A stretch of DNA of 64,000 nt from Mesorhizobium sp. M1C.F.Ca.ET.210.01.1.1 (GTDB lineage Bacteria > Pseudomonadota > Alphaproteobacteria > Rhizobiales > Rhizobiaceae), in the NCBI RefSeq assembly GCF_004791585.1, contig NZ_SRUU01000001.1, positions 62,001 to 126,000 of the forward strand, written 5' to 3'. Each line of letters begins with the position of its first letter. Positions within the stretch are counted from its first letter, which is position 1. This document shows positions 28,522 through 38,366 of the stretch, one piece after another. The notes beneath the pieces are model-generated. The model was not told the origin of the DNA, made no database searches, and saw only the letters and a program-made list of their open reading frames with translations. The position numbers were made by a program, and so were the translations under genes.

Positions 28522-29286
28522 ATGACACTCAAATCGCGTATCGCGTCAGCGCTTGCCATAGCCGTCCTTCTGCCGCTGACCCCGGCGCTCGCCGCCGACT
28601 ACGATCCGCCGATCTATGTCGACCAGGCGCCCGACTATCAGCCGGTCGAGGTGGGCTCGGGCTGGTATCTGCGCGGCGACGTCTCCTATCTGCCGCAAAA
28701 GAGCTTCCGGGACCAGGATTTCACCTTCACGCCCGCGAGCCAAAGCGAGAGCGAGGACGCGTATTTCGCGAGCATCGGTTTCGGATATCATTTCAACGAT
28801 TATCTCCGCGCCGATCTCAACCTTGGCTATCTGCCCGGCAACAAGTTCAGCTTCAGCTACGATGACACGGGGACCGCGGCACAGCCGACCGTGGCATCGG
28901 CAAGCCTCAAGAACAATGCGATCTCGGGCATGCTCAACGGCTACGTCGATCTCGGCACCTATGTCGGCTTCACGCCTTATGTCGGCGCAGGCGTCGGCAT
29001 CGTCCGCAGCAAATACGAGCTCTCGGCGAATTACTTCACCGCCAACGGCGACGACACCGACGATTTTGTCGAGCGGAGCTCCAAGGCGAAGTATTCGCTC
29101 GCCTACACTTTGAACGCGGGTGTTGCCTACCAAGTCTCGAAGAATGTACTGATCGACCTGGGCTATCAGTATTTTTCAGCCCCCGACGCGGAATATGTCA
29201 CCGCCGCCAGCCTGAATTCATTCCCTGTCCGCAAGGGCATCAGCAACCACCAGGTCAAGCTCGGCTTGCGCTACGATCTCTGGTAA
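28522..29286 (+). CDS. Outer-membrane beta-barrel protein, paralogue 2
   Basis: A 254-residue Omp25/RopB-like barrel. Signal peptide about 1-22 (LPLTPALA); first strand SGWYLRGDVSYLP; later strands FGYHFNDYLRADLNLGY and GFTPYVGAGVGIVRSKYEL; ends HQVKLGLRYDLW with a C-terminal aromatic typical of BAM substrates. It resembles the preceding gene in strand order and in having a CtrA-like site, so the two probably arose by tandem duplication. Confidence 0.85.
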   Translation: MTLKSRIASALAIAVLLPLTPALAADYDPPIYVDQAPDYQPVEVGSGWYLRGDVSYLPQKSFRDQDFTFTPASQSESEDAYFASIGFGYHFNDYLRADLNLGYLPGNKFSFSYDDTGTAAQPTVASASLKNNAISGMLNGYVDLGTYVGFTPYVGAGVGIVRSKYELSANYFTANGDDTDDFVERSSKAKYSLAYTLNAGVAYQVSKNVLIDLGYQYFSAPDAEYVTAASLNSFPVRKGISNHQVKLGLRYDLW

Positions 29287-29309
29287 GCGACGCGGGCCGG
29301 GAAATGTCG

Positions 29310-29337
29310 ACGGCGGATCCAGTGGTCCGCCGTTTTT
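29310..29337 (+). terminator. Terminator after the second OMP gene
   Basis: Stem ACGGCGGA (29310-29317) with TCCGCCGT (29326-29333), followed by a T5 run. It separates the OMP transcript from the serC leader. Confidence 0.85.
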
Positions 29338-29424
29338 CATTTCGGAACGGCACCAGGTCAGGAGCGAATATCCTGCCCGCGACAAAAACTTTGCTCTTGA
29401 CGCCGGAAGGCTGAAAGCATATCG

Positions 29425-29481
29425 CCGTCCGTGGGCCACCCCTCCCCAACGAGGGGCCACTATCTGGAAGGATAGACCACG
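29425..29481 (+). promoter_or_regulatory. serC-type structured RNA leader
   Basis: Two adjacent hairpins end at the serC start. The first pairs GTGG (29431-29434) with CCAC (29457-29460) and CCCCTC (29439-29444) with GAGGGG (29451-29456). The second pairs CTATC (29460-29464) with GATAG (29471-29475) and carries the GGAAGG ribosome-binding sequence in and beside its loop. This matches the reported alphaproteobacterial serC RNA motif upstream of serC-serA, whose ligand is unknown. The identification is by recalled architecture. Confidence 0.65.
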
Positions 29482-30657
29482 ATGACGACGCTTACCAAGC
29501 CCGGACTCCGTCCGGCAAATCCCAATTTCTCCTCAGGTCCCTGCGCAAAACGACCCGGCTGGTCTGCCGAGGCGCTGAAAGCTGCCGCGCTCGGACGCTC
29601 CCATCGCGCCAAGATCGGCAAGGGCAAGCTCGAGCAGGCGATCGAGCTGACGCGCGAGATCCTCGATGTTCCCGCCGACTATCGCATCGGCATCGTGCCG
29701 GCCTCCGACACCGGCGCGGTCGAAATGGCGCTGTGGTCGCTGCTCGGCGAGCGCGGCGTCGACATGGTCGCCTGGGAAAGTTTCGGTGCCGGCTGGGTGA
29801 CCGATGTCGTCAAGCAGCTCAAGCTCGCCGATGTGCGCAAGTTCGAAGCCGGCTATGGCGAGCTGCCCGATCTCACCCAGATCGACTTCGACCGCGATGT
29901 GGTCTTCACCTGGAACGGCACGACCTCCGGCGTGCGCGTGCCGAACGGCGATTTCATTCCGGCCGAGCGCCGCGGCCTGACCATCTGCGACGCCACCTCG
30001 GCTGCCTTCGCGCAAAGGCTCGACTTCCAGAAGCTCGATGTCGTGACCTTCTCCTGGCAGAAGGTGCTGGGCGGCGAGGGCGCGCATGGCATGCTCATCC
30101 TGTCGCCGCGAGCGGTTGAGCGGCTGGAGACCTACAAGCCCGCCTGGCCGCTGCCGAAGATCTTCCGCCTGACCTCGGGCGGCAAGCTGATCGAGGGCAT
30201 CTTCAAGGGCGAGACCATCAACACGCCGTCGATGCTGTGCGTCGAGGACTATCTCGATGCGCTTCACTGGGCGAAGTCGATCGGCGGCCTGGAAGCGCTC
30301 TTTGCCCGCGCCGATGCCAATGCCGCAGTGCTCGGCCGGTTCGCGGACAAGTCGCCGTGGCTTGGCCATCTGGCCGTCGATCCGGCGACGCGTTCGAACA
30401 CTTCGGTCTGCCTGTCCTTCACTGATCCGGATGCCGCGGCGCTCGATGCCGACGCTCAGGCGGCCTTCGCCAAGGGCATCGTGTCTTCGCTCGACAAGGA
30501 AGGTGTCGCCTACGACATCGGCTCCTATCGCGATGCGCCGCCTGGCCTGCGTATCTGGTGCGGCGCCACCGTCGAGACCTCCGATCTCGAAGCACTGCTG
30601 CCCTGGCTGGACTGGGCTTTCGCCGCGCAGAAGGCATCGCTCAAGGCCGCGGCCTGA
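29482..30657 (+). CDS. serC: Phosphoserine aminotransferase
   Basis: A 391-residue PLP enzyme that transaminates 3-phosphohydroxypyruvate to phosphoserine using glutamate. The PLP lysine is in [17 protein letters not shown], and the start region [15 protein letters not shown] is typical of the alphaproteobacterial subtype. It acts with serA downstream (63 bp gap) in serine synthesis. Translation is probably controlled by the leader at 29425-29481. Confidence 0.96.
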   Translation: MTTLTKPGLRPANPNFSSGPCAKRPGWSAEALKAAALGRSHRAKIGKGKLEQAIELTREILDVPADYRIGIVPASDTGAVEMALWSLLGERGVDMVAWESFGAGWVTDVVKQLKLADVRKFEAGYGELPDLTQIDFDRDVVFTWNGTTSGVRVPNGDFIPAERRGLTICDATSAAFAQRLDFQKLDVVTFSWQKVLGGEGAHGMLILSPRAVERLETYKPAWPLPKIFRLTSGGKLIEGIFKGETINTPSMLCVEDYLDALHWAKSIGGLEALFARADANAAVLGRFADKSPWLGHLAVDPATRSNTSVCLSFTDPDAAALDADAQAAFAKGIVSSLDKEGVAYDIGSYRDAPPGLRIWCGATVETSDLEALLPWLDWAFAAQKASLKAAA

Positions 30658-30720
30658 GCTCCATGGCGGCCCGCGGGCCGCCATTTCCCGACAGATCCAA
30701 TTCCCTTCAAGGAGTCCGCC

Positions 30721-32322
30721 ATGGCGCCCCGCGTTCTCGTCTCGGATAAACTTTCAACCACCGCCGTGCAGATCTTCAAGGACCGCGGCATCGAGGTCGA
30801 CTACTTGCCCGATCTCGGCAAGGACAAGGAAAAGCTGCTCGAAGTGATCGACCAGTATGACGGCCTCGCCATCCGTTCGGCGACCAAGGTCACCGAAAAG
30901 CTGATCAATGCCGCAACCAGGCTCAAGGTCGTCGGCCGCGCCGGCATCGGCGTCGACAACGTCGATATCCCGGCGGCAAGCCGCAGGGGCATCATCGTGA
31001 TGAACACGCCCTTCGGCAATTCGATCACCACGGCGGAGCATGCCGTGGCGATGATCTTCGCGCTGGCGCGCCAGATCCCGGAGGCCAACGCCTCGACGCA
31101 TGCCGGCAAGTGGGAAAAGAACCGCTTCATGGGCATCGAGATCACCGGCAAGACGCTGGGCGTGGTCGGCTGCGGCAATATCGGCTCGATCGTTGCCACG
31201 CGCGGCGTCGGCCTGAAGATGCACGTCGTGGCTTTCGATCCGTTCCTGTCGGATAGCCGCGCCGAGGAGCTCGGCGTCGAGAAGGTCGAGCTCGACCAGC
31301 TCTTCGCCCGCGCCGACTTCATCACCTTGCACACGCCGCTGACCGACAAGACGCGCAACATCATCGATGCGGCCGCCATCGCCAAGATGAAGGACGGCGT
31401 GCGCATCATCAATTGCGCCCGCGGCGGGCTGGTCGTCGAGGCCGACCTGGTCGCGGCGCTGAAAAGCGGCAAGGTGGCTGGCGCCGGCGTCGACGTTTTC
31501 GAGGTCGAGCCGGCGGAGAACAACCCGCTGTTCGGCTTGGAGAATGTCGTGGCGACCCCGCATCTTGGTGCCTCGACCACCGAGGCGCAGGAGAATGTCG
31601 CGCTGCAGGTCGCCGAGCAGATGGCCGACTACCTGATCAAGGGCGCCGTTTCCAATGCCATCAACATGCCGTCGATAACGGCGGAAGAAGCGCCGCGGCT
31701 GAAGCCCTTCGTCAAGCTCGCCGAAGTGCTCGGCGCCTTTGTCGGCCAGGTCACCGAGGATCCGATCAAGGAGGTCGAGATCCTGTTCGATGGCTCGACC
31801 GCGACGATGAACACCCGCGCGCTGGTCAGCGCCACGCTCGCAGGCCTGATCCGGCCGCAGGTCTCGGACGTCAACATGGTGTCGGCGCCGATCATGGTGA
31901 AGGAGCGCGGCATCATCGTCGCCGAGGTCAAGCGCGACAAGTCGGGTGTCTTCGACGGCTACATCAAACTGACCGTCACGACCGAGCATATGACGCGCTC
32001 GATCGCCGGCACCTGCTTCTCCGATCACAAGCCGCGCTTCATCCAGATCAAGGGCATCAACCTCGACGCCGAGGTCGGCCAGCACATGCTCTACACCACC
32101 AATGCCGACGCGCCGGGCATCATCGGCCTGCTCGGCACTGTCTGCGGCGAGAACGGCGTCAACATCGCCAACTTCCAGCTCGGCCGCAACCGGCCGGGCG
32201 GCGATGCCATCGCGCTGCTCTATCTCGACGCGCCGTTTCCGGAAAAGGTGCTCGACCAGCTGCGGGCGCACAAGTCGATCGACTCGGCCAAGCCGCTGCG
32301 GTTCGACGTCGGCGCCGATTGA
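30721..32322 (+). CDS. serA: D-3-phosphoglycerate dehydrogenase
   Basis: A 533-residue enzyme catalysing the first step of serine synthesis. NAD-binding motif VVGCGNIGSIVATRGVGLK, catalytic Arg in NCARGGLVVE, Glu in FEVEPAENNP and His in ATPHLGAST. An intervening ASB domain (about 320-455) and a C-terminal ACT domain (about 460-533, DAPGIIGLLGTVCGENGVN) follow; the ACT domain binds serine for feedback in many homologues. Operon with serC. Confidence 0.97.
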   Translation: MAPRVLVSDKLSTTAVQIFKDRGIEVDYLPDLGKDKEKLLEVIDQYDGLAIRSATKVTEKLINAATRLKVVGRAGIGVDNVDIPAASRRGIIVMNTPFGNSITTAEHAVAMIFALARQIPEANASTHAGKWEKNRFMGIEITGKTLGVVGCGNIGSIVATRGVGLKMHVVAFDPFLSDSRAEELGVEKVELDQLFARADFITLHTPLTDKTRNIIDAAAIAKMKDGVRIINCARGGLVVEADLVAALKSGKVAGAGVDVFEVEPAENNPLFGLENVVATPHLGASTTEAQENVALQVAEQMADYLIKGAVSNAINMPSITAEEAPRLKPFVKLAEVLGAFVGQVTEDPIKEVEILFDGSTATMNTRALVSATLAGLIRPQVSDVNMVSAPIMVKERGIIVAEVKRDKSGVFDGYIKLTVTTEHMTRSIAGTCFSDHKPRFIQIKGINLDAEVGQHMLYTTNADAPGIIGLLGTVCGENGVNIANFQLGRNRPGGDAIALLYLDAPFPEKVLDQLRAHKSIDSAKPLRFDVGAD

Positions 32323-32333
32323 CAAGTCATCAA

Positions 32334-32367
32334 AAAGGCCTCGCGAGTTGCGGCGTGCGAAGCCTTT
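32334..32367 (+). terminator. Probable terminator after serA
   Basis: Imperfect stem: AAAGGC plus TCGC (32334-32344) with GCGA plus GCCTTT (32357-32367), one opposed base each side. The T tract is short and interrupted (CTTTCCTCCTT), so confidence is moderate. Confidence 0.45.
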
Positions 32368-32426
32368 CCTCCTTAAGTCAATACCTCACCGGCAGGGAAG
32401 CCGGGTGTGACCTTGCATCGCCACCG

Positions 32427-33359
32427 TCAATCGTTGCCTGACACATTCAGCAGAGGATGTTGCGGCGCCTGCAGGGTTGCCCTTCTGCCGCTGTACTCGG
32501 CGAGCGCAATGCCGCCGAACACGAGCACAAGTGCCAGGCCCTGATAGAGCTCAAACCTCTCGCCGACGATCAGCACCGAAAGCAGCGTGCCGAAGATCGG
32601 CACCAGGTTGATGAACAGCCCGGCGCGGTTGGCGCCGATCAGCTCATTGGCCCTGATGTAGAACATCTGCGAGACGACGGAGGCGCCGAGCGCGGTGTAG
32701 AACGCGACCGCCCATCCGCGCGCGTCTGGAGCGATGGCGCGGCCCGCCGCCACTTCCCAGATGAAGAAAGGCACGGAGGTCACAAGGGCGGCGAACGACA
32801 AAGCCAGCATCAGGCCCTGCCAGCGGATGGCCGGCTTCAGGCGCAGCCCCACGGAATAGAGGCTGTAGCAGAGAACCGCGACCAGCATGATCGCGTCGCC
32901 GAAATTGAGATCGAGCTTCAGCAATTGGCCGAGATCGCCATGGCTCGCGGTGAGGGCAACGCCGAGGATGGTCAGCGCCACGCCGATGACCTGCAGGCGC
33001 CGCACATGCAGCCGGAACAGCATGAAATTGGCAAGAATGATGACAACCGGTATGGCCGCCTGCTCGATCGAGACATTGATGGCGGTGGTGTAGTTCAGCG
33101 CCGTGTAGAAGATGACGTTGAAGATCGTGAAACCGCCGGCGCCGAGGCCCGCGAGCAGGAGCCAATGTCGCCGCATCCTCGGCCAATCCTCGCACAGCGT
33201 CCGCCAGCCGATCGGCAGCATGATCGCCACCGCCAGCACCCAGCGCAGGAAAACCAGCGTCATCGGCGAAACGTGGCCGACGGCAAGCTTGCCGGCCACG
33301 GAATTGCCGCCCCACAGCAGCATGGTGGAGAGAAGGAGAAGATATGCGGCTCGATGCAT
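32427..33359 (-). CDS. EamA/DMT-family transporter
   Basis: A 310-residue protein with ten predicted helices arranged as two EamA repeats, e.g. LLLLSTMLLWGGNSVAGKLA (repeat 1) and GLMLALSFAALVTSVPFFIW (repeat 2). Members export amino acids, metabolites or drugs. ATG at 33359 begins immediately before helix 1. It is convergent with serA and divergent from purA (202 bp between starts). Confidence 0.87.
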   Translation of the reverse strand: MHRAAYLLLLSTMLLWGGNSVAGKLAVGHVSPMTLVFLRWVLAVAIMLPIGWRTLCEDWPRMRRHWLLLAGLGAGGFTIFNVIFYTALNYTTAINVSIEQAAIPVVIILANFMLFRLHVRRLQVIGVALTILGVALTASHGDLGQLLKLDLNFGDAIMLVAVLCYSLYSVGLRLKPAIRWQGLMLALSFAALVTSVPFFIWEVAAGRAIAPDARGWAVAFYTALGASVVSQMFYIRANELIGANRAGLFINLVPIFGTLLSVLIVGERFELYQGLALVLVFGGIALAEYSGRRATLQAPQHPLLNVSGND

Positions 33360-33561
33360 CTCGGCTCCGGCGCGGAGGCGCGTTCGGGTATCCAGGCCCG
33401 GCCTATTGCGCCGGCCGCCGCAAGTAAATGATGCGAAAGCCGGAATTTGTTGTGCCTCAGGCCGGTTTCGGCGGCAAAGAAAGGGTCGCGTCGGCCGGCG
33501 CATGACGCTATAGAGGCCTGTCGTTTCAAGCCGCCAGGGCGGCATCTCAAGGGAAAAGAAC

Positions 33562-34860
<1,299 letters not shown>

Positions 34861-34932
34861 TTTCACAGCCCTTCCTGGCGTTACGGCTGATTTGCGGCGA
34901 CGCCGGGGAAAGAATTGCAGGTCGACGGACGC

Positions 34933-36702
34933 ATGGCAGATTTCGTTGGTGTTCTGAAAAAGCAGCTTGAGAAGTACGGCGAGCCCTCGTCCGAGCTGCG
35001 CAAGCGGATCTACGAGAATGCGCGTACGGCACTGGCGAAGAAGCTCGCGAACTATTCCCCGCCGCTGTCCGCCGATGTCATCGGCAAGCAGAAGCGCTCG
35101 CTCGAAGACGCCATTTCCAGCGTCGAGCGGGAGTATGCCATGCCCGCTCCGGCGCCCAAGCCGGCTCCAGCAGAAGATCCGCTGGCGGAGCTGGAGCATA
35201 TCTTCTCGTCGATCGACCGCAACAAGAACCAGCCGAGCCACGTCCGGCAGCCGCCGGTGGCAAAACCCGAGCCGGCCAAGCCAGAGCCTTTCAAGCCTGT
35301 GCCGGCACCGGTGAAGGCGGAACCGAGCTGGCAAAGCCCACCAAAGACTGAGCCAAGCTGGCAAGGGGCAACACAGTCGGAGCCCGGCGGCTGGCACAAG
35401 GTGCCCGCGACACCGCCGCCGATGCCCTCGCCGCGCGAAGACGATGTCGGCCTGCCCGGCATGAACGCCGCCGCGCCGGACGACGGCAGCGACGTGTTCG
35501 CGAATGACGAGCAGCCGGCCGACACTTTCCAGCGGCTGCAGGCGCCGCAGCGCAAACGCAGCTATGGCGGTTTGATCGCGGCCGTTGTCGCGTTGCTGGT
35601 GCTGGCCGGAGGCGGTTACGGCATCTGGCTGAACAAGAATGCCTTCAGTTCGATGCTTGGCCTTGGCGGCGGCAGCAAGACGGTCTCGACCGAGCCCCTG
35701 GTCAAGCCCGCCCCGGCTAAGCCGGCCACCGAGACGGCGGCCGCGCCGCCCGCTGCCGGCACCAACGAGCCGGCCGAAGCACCCAAGTTCACGCAGCGCC
35801 TGACCCCTGAAGGCAAGGAGGTCGATCCCGGCCCGGCCGGCGGGCAGAGCACCATCGGCGAGGGCGAATCGGTCGCCGCGCTGACCACGCCGCCGCCGGC
35901 TGCGCCTGCGACGACGACCCCACCCGTCGCCGGCACACCACCGGCCGAGGCTTCGCCGACGCCGGGCGCGACACCACCTGCCGCGGGAACGCCGGCGGCG
36001 CCAGCCGCCGCCGCCGCCAATCCGCCTGCGCCGGCCGCCGGGACCGCACCTTCCGCCGCCGGGGCCACGCCGCCTGCCGCTGGCACGACACCACCCGCGT
36101 CTGGAACCACGCCCGCGCCCGCGCCCGCGACGGCGGAAGCGACCGTGCCGGTCGGCCAGAAGGCGATCTTCTATGAGGAGCGCACCAGCACGCAGCAAGG
36201 CACCGCCGAGCCCGGCAGCATCGTCTGGTCGCTGGTGCAGGAATCGCCTGGCGGCGACCTGCCGCCGGAGCCGGCGATCCGCGCCGAGGCGACGATACCC
36301 GGCAAGGATATCCAGCTCAGGATGACGATCCGCCGCAACACCGACCAGACCCTGCCGGCCAGCCACATCATCGAGATGATCTTCCTGACGCCGGAAGGGT
36401 TTGACGGCGGCGGCGTCGACAACATCCTGCGCATCGCCATGAAGAGCTCCGAACAGGATGCCGGCAGCCCGCTGATCGGCATTCCGGCCAAGATCGCCGA
36501 CGGCTTCTTCCTCGTCGCGCTCAACGACACCAAGGCAGACGAGGACGCCAACCTGACGCTGCTTCGGGGCCAGGCCTGGATCGACGTGCCGGTGGTCTAC
36601 AAGACCGGACGCCGCGCCCTGCTCACCATGGAAAAGGGCATTCCCGGCGAGAAGGTCTTTGACGAGGCGCTTAAGGCCTGGGCGGCGAAGACGTCGGGGT
36701 GA
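34933..36702 (+). CDS. Membrane-anchored Pro/Ala-rich protein, function unknown
   Basis: A 589-residue protein with no recognised enzymatic domain. Order of parts: a charged N-terminal helical region (about 1-70, VLKKQLEKYGEPSSELRKRIYENA), a Pro-rich cytoplasmic stretch (about 70-205), one transmembrane helix (about 212-232, GGLIAAVVALLVLAGGGYGIW), a very Ala/Pro/Thr-rich periplasmic linker (about 260-415) and a folded C-terminal domain (about 420-589). It resembles a wall-spanning anchor. Relatives are often labelled CheA-like in databases, but no kinase, receiver or Hpt motif is visible, so I do not use that name. Its linker makes it a likely EF-P client. Confidence 0.7.
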   Translation: MADFVGVLKKQLEKYGEPSSELRKRIYENARTALAKKLANYSPPLSADVIGKQKRSLEDAISSVEREYAMPAPAPKPAPAEDPLAELEHIFSSIDRNKNQPSHVRQPPVAKPEPAKPEPFKPVPAPVKAEPSWQSPPKTEPSWQGATQSEPGGWHKVPATPPPMPSPREDDVGLPGMNAAAPDDGSDVFANDEQPADTFQRLQAPQRKRSYGGLIAAVVALLVLAGGGYGIWLNKNAFSSMLGLGGGSKTVSTEPLVKPAPAKPATETAAAPPAAGTNEPAEAPKFTQRLTPEGKEVDPGPAGGQSTIGEGESVAALTTPPPAAPATTTPPVAGTPPAEASPTPGATPPAAGTPAAPAAAAANPPAPAAGTAPSAAGATPPAAGTTPPASGTTPAPAPATAEATVPVGQKAIFYEERTSTQQGTAEPGSIVWSLVQESPGGDLPPEPAIRAEATIPGKDIQLRMTIRRNTDQTLPASHIIEMIFLTPEGFDGGGVDNILRIAMKSSEQDAGSPLIGIPAKIADGFFLVALNDTKADEDANLTLLRGQAWIDVPVVYKTGRRALLTMEKGIPGEKVFDEALKAWAAKTSG

Positions 36703-36717
36703 GGAAGGCGTCGCCGC

Positions 36718-37017
36718 CTAAAAGCCTTGGAACAGCATATCAAGGGCGGCGGCGATGTCGTCGTGATGTCTGGCGAGATTCCCTTCTGCCGCCCGCAGTT
36801 CGGAAGCCGTCAAAGCCGACATGAATTGAGTGACCATCACATGGTCCTCGCCATCAATCCTGAAGATTGGATTCAGCCTGCGAGCCGGCAAGGGTGCCAT
36901 GTTGGGCGGCAGAAGCGGAACGACGACCTTGGTGTCGAGGTGTTCCAGCAGGTCGGACTGGACGTCGAGGAGATAACCGCCGCTTCCCGCATATCGGTAG
37001 AAGTCATATCGGGCCAT
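36718..37017 (-). CDS. ccdB: CcdB-family toxin
   Basis: A 99-residue protein of the CcdB/DNA-gyrase poison family: MARYDFYRYAGSGGYLLDVQ, PLLPPNMAP and a C-terminal helix ending DMLFQGF, the region whose terminal residues contact GyrA in the F-plasmid toxin. The start overlaps the end of ccdA as TGATG. If active it traps gyrase-DNA complexes. The C-terminal aromatic is Phe rather than Trp-Gly-Ile, so gyrase poisoning is not assured. Confidence 0.85.
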   Translation of the reverse strand: MARYDFYRYAGSGGYLLDVQSDLLEHLDTKVVVPLLPPNMAPLPARRLNPIFRIDGEDHVMVTQFMSALTASELRAAEGNLARHHDDIAAALDMLFQGF

Positions 37018-37259
37018 CAAAATAGCCGGTATTTGGCTAAAGGCAGACCGTTGCGCTTAACGTAGTCGTTGGAGCTTTCGAGCGCTTGCTTGTTCTCCTC
37101 CTGCCAGCGGCGCGTCTTTTCGGCAGAAATTGCCTTGGCGATTCCCTGCTCGGCAGCACGGGACATATTGATGCCCAACGCCTTAGCCTCTTCGATCAAT
37201 CTGGAATCGATCGAGGTGTTGACGGATTTGCGCTTTGACTTTCCAGTCGATTGGAGCAT
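37017..37259 (-). CDS. ccdA: CcdA-family antitoxin
   Basis: An 80-residue protein with an N-terminal ribbon-helix-helix (SVNTSIDSRLIEEAKALGI) and a C-terminal flexible arm (WQEENKQALESSNDYVKRNGL) matching the CcdA toxin-binding segment, including NDYV. It represses the operon through the palindrome just upstream. It is first in the operon; ccdB overlaps by one base. Confidence 0.88.
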   Translation of the reverse strand: MLQSTGKSKRKSVNTSIDSRLIEEAKALGINMSRAAEQGIAKAISAEKTRRWQEENKQALESSNDYVKRNGLPLAKYRLF

Positions 37260-37271
37260 GGCCTACCTCTT

Positions 37272-37294
37272 TATGCGCATAGAGTAAGCGCATA
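37272..37294 (-). promoter_or_regulatory. ccdAB operator palindrome
   Basis: Inverted repeat with arms TATGCGC (37272-37278) and GCGCATA (37288-37294), nine bases apart, 13 bp upstream of the ccdA start on the minus strand. Likely binding site for the CcdA or CcdA-CcdB complex. Confidence 0.7.
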
Positions 37295-37406
37295 TCTTTG
37301 TGCGGACAAGCTTGTCATCCCTCCGCGGCCCACTACCCAAACGACATGGTGAACTCGCCGTCAGGTGCTATAATGGCCAATATGGCAGGTCTAACCGGGC
37401 ACGGCG

Positions 37407-38345
37407 ATGACCGGTGCGAAGATCGATCTTCGTGAGCTCAGCGACGCCGTTCTCCTGACGGATGGCGGCCTCGAAACCTCACTTGTGTTCCTGGACGGCA
37501 TCAATCTGCCTTCCTTCGCCGCCTTTCCGCTGCTTGGCGAGGAGGAGGGTCGGGAGAGGCTCGACCGCTACTTCCGCCAGTATCTCGACATCGCCGACAA
37601 ATACGGCGTCGGCTTCGTGCTCGATACGCCGACCTGGCGCGCCAATCCGGACTGGGGCGAAATTCTCGGCTTCTCCAAGAGGGCGCTGGCGAGTATAGAT
37701 ATGCAGGCGGTGTCATGGGCACGGGCGCTGGCCGCGCCCTATGCGGCGCGCGGCATGACCGTGCTGGTGAATGGGGTGGTCGGGCCGCGTGGCGATGGTT
37801 ACCGCGTCGAAACGGTGATGACGCCCGCAGAGGCCGAGAGCTATCACCGCGATCAGGTCAAGGCGTTCGGCGATGCTGGCGCCGATATGGTCAGCGCCAT
37901 CACCATGACCTATTCTCAGGAGGCTGCGGGAATAGCTCGCGCCTCCGCAGGAGCGGGGCTCCAGTCGGTGATTTCCTTCACGGTCGAAACGGATGGGCGC
38001 CTGCCTTCGGGCGAAAGCCTGAAAGATGCCATCGAAACCGTTGACGACGAAACCGACAGTGCGCCGGCCTATTTCATGATCAACTGCGCGCACCCCAGCC
38101 ATTTCGATGCGGTTCTTGCCGGTGGCGGAAGCTGGATCAGGCGTGTTCGTGGCGTGCGGGCCAATGCGTCCGCCAAAAGCCATGCCGAGCTGGATGCGGC
38201 GACCGAACTCGATCCGGGCGATCCCGTCGATCTCGGCCGGCGCTATCGCGCCATGCGAGACCGCTTCGGCCACATCGCTGTGCTCGGCGGTTGCTGCGGC
38301 ACGGACAGGCGCCATATCGCTGCGATCTGCGAGGCCTGTTTGTGA
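37407..38345 (+). CDS. Homocysteine S-methyltransferase-family protein
   Basis: A 312-residue TIM-barrel enzyme with the zinc-binding cysteines MINCAHP and GGCCGTDRRH of the S-methyltransferase (BHMT/MMUM) family. It could methylate homocysteine from S-methylmethionine or act on another thiol or selenol. N-terminus LLTDGGLETSLVFLDG carries the family's DGG start. It is a single gene between the CcdAB module and the ABC-F gene. Confidence 0.85.
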   Translation: MTGAKIDLRELSDAVLLTDGGLETSLVFLDGINLPSFAAFPLLGEEEGRERLDRYFRQYLDIADKYGVGFVLDTPTWRANPDWGEILGFSKRALASIDMQAVSWARALAAPYAARGMTVLVNGVVGPRGDGYRVETVMTPAEAESYHRDQVKAFGDAGADMVSAITMTYSQEAAGIARASAGAGLQSVISFTVETDGRLPSGESLKDAIETVDDETDSAPAYFMINCAHPSHFDAVLAGGGSWIRRVRGVRANASAKSHAELDAATELDPGDPVDLGRRYRAMRDRFGHIAVLGGCCGTDRRHIAAICEACL

Positions 38346-38366
38346 GGGGCACGACGCCGTCGCAGC

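Noticed and set aside
34933..36702. CheA-type histidine kinase annotation
   Set aside because: Database names of this kind exist for relatives, but no Hpt, kinase or receiver motif is visible. I describe only the helical start, the membrane helix and Pro/Ala-rich linker.
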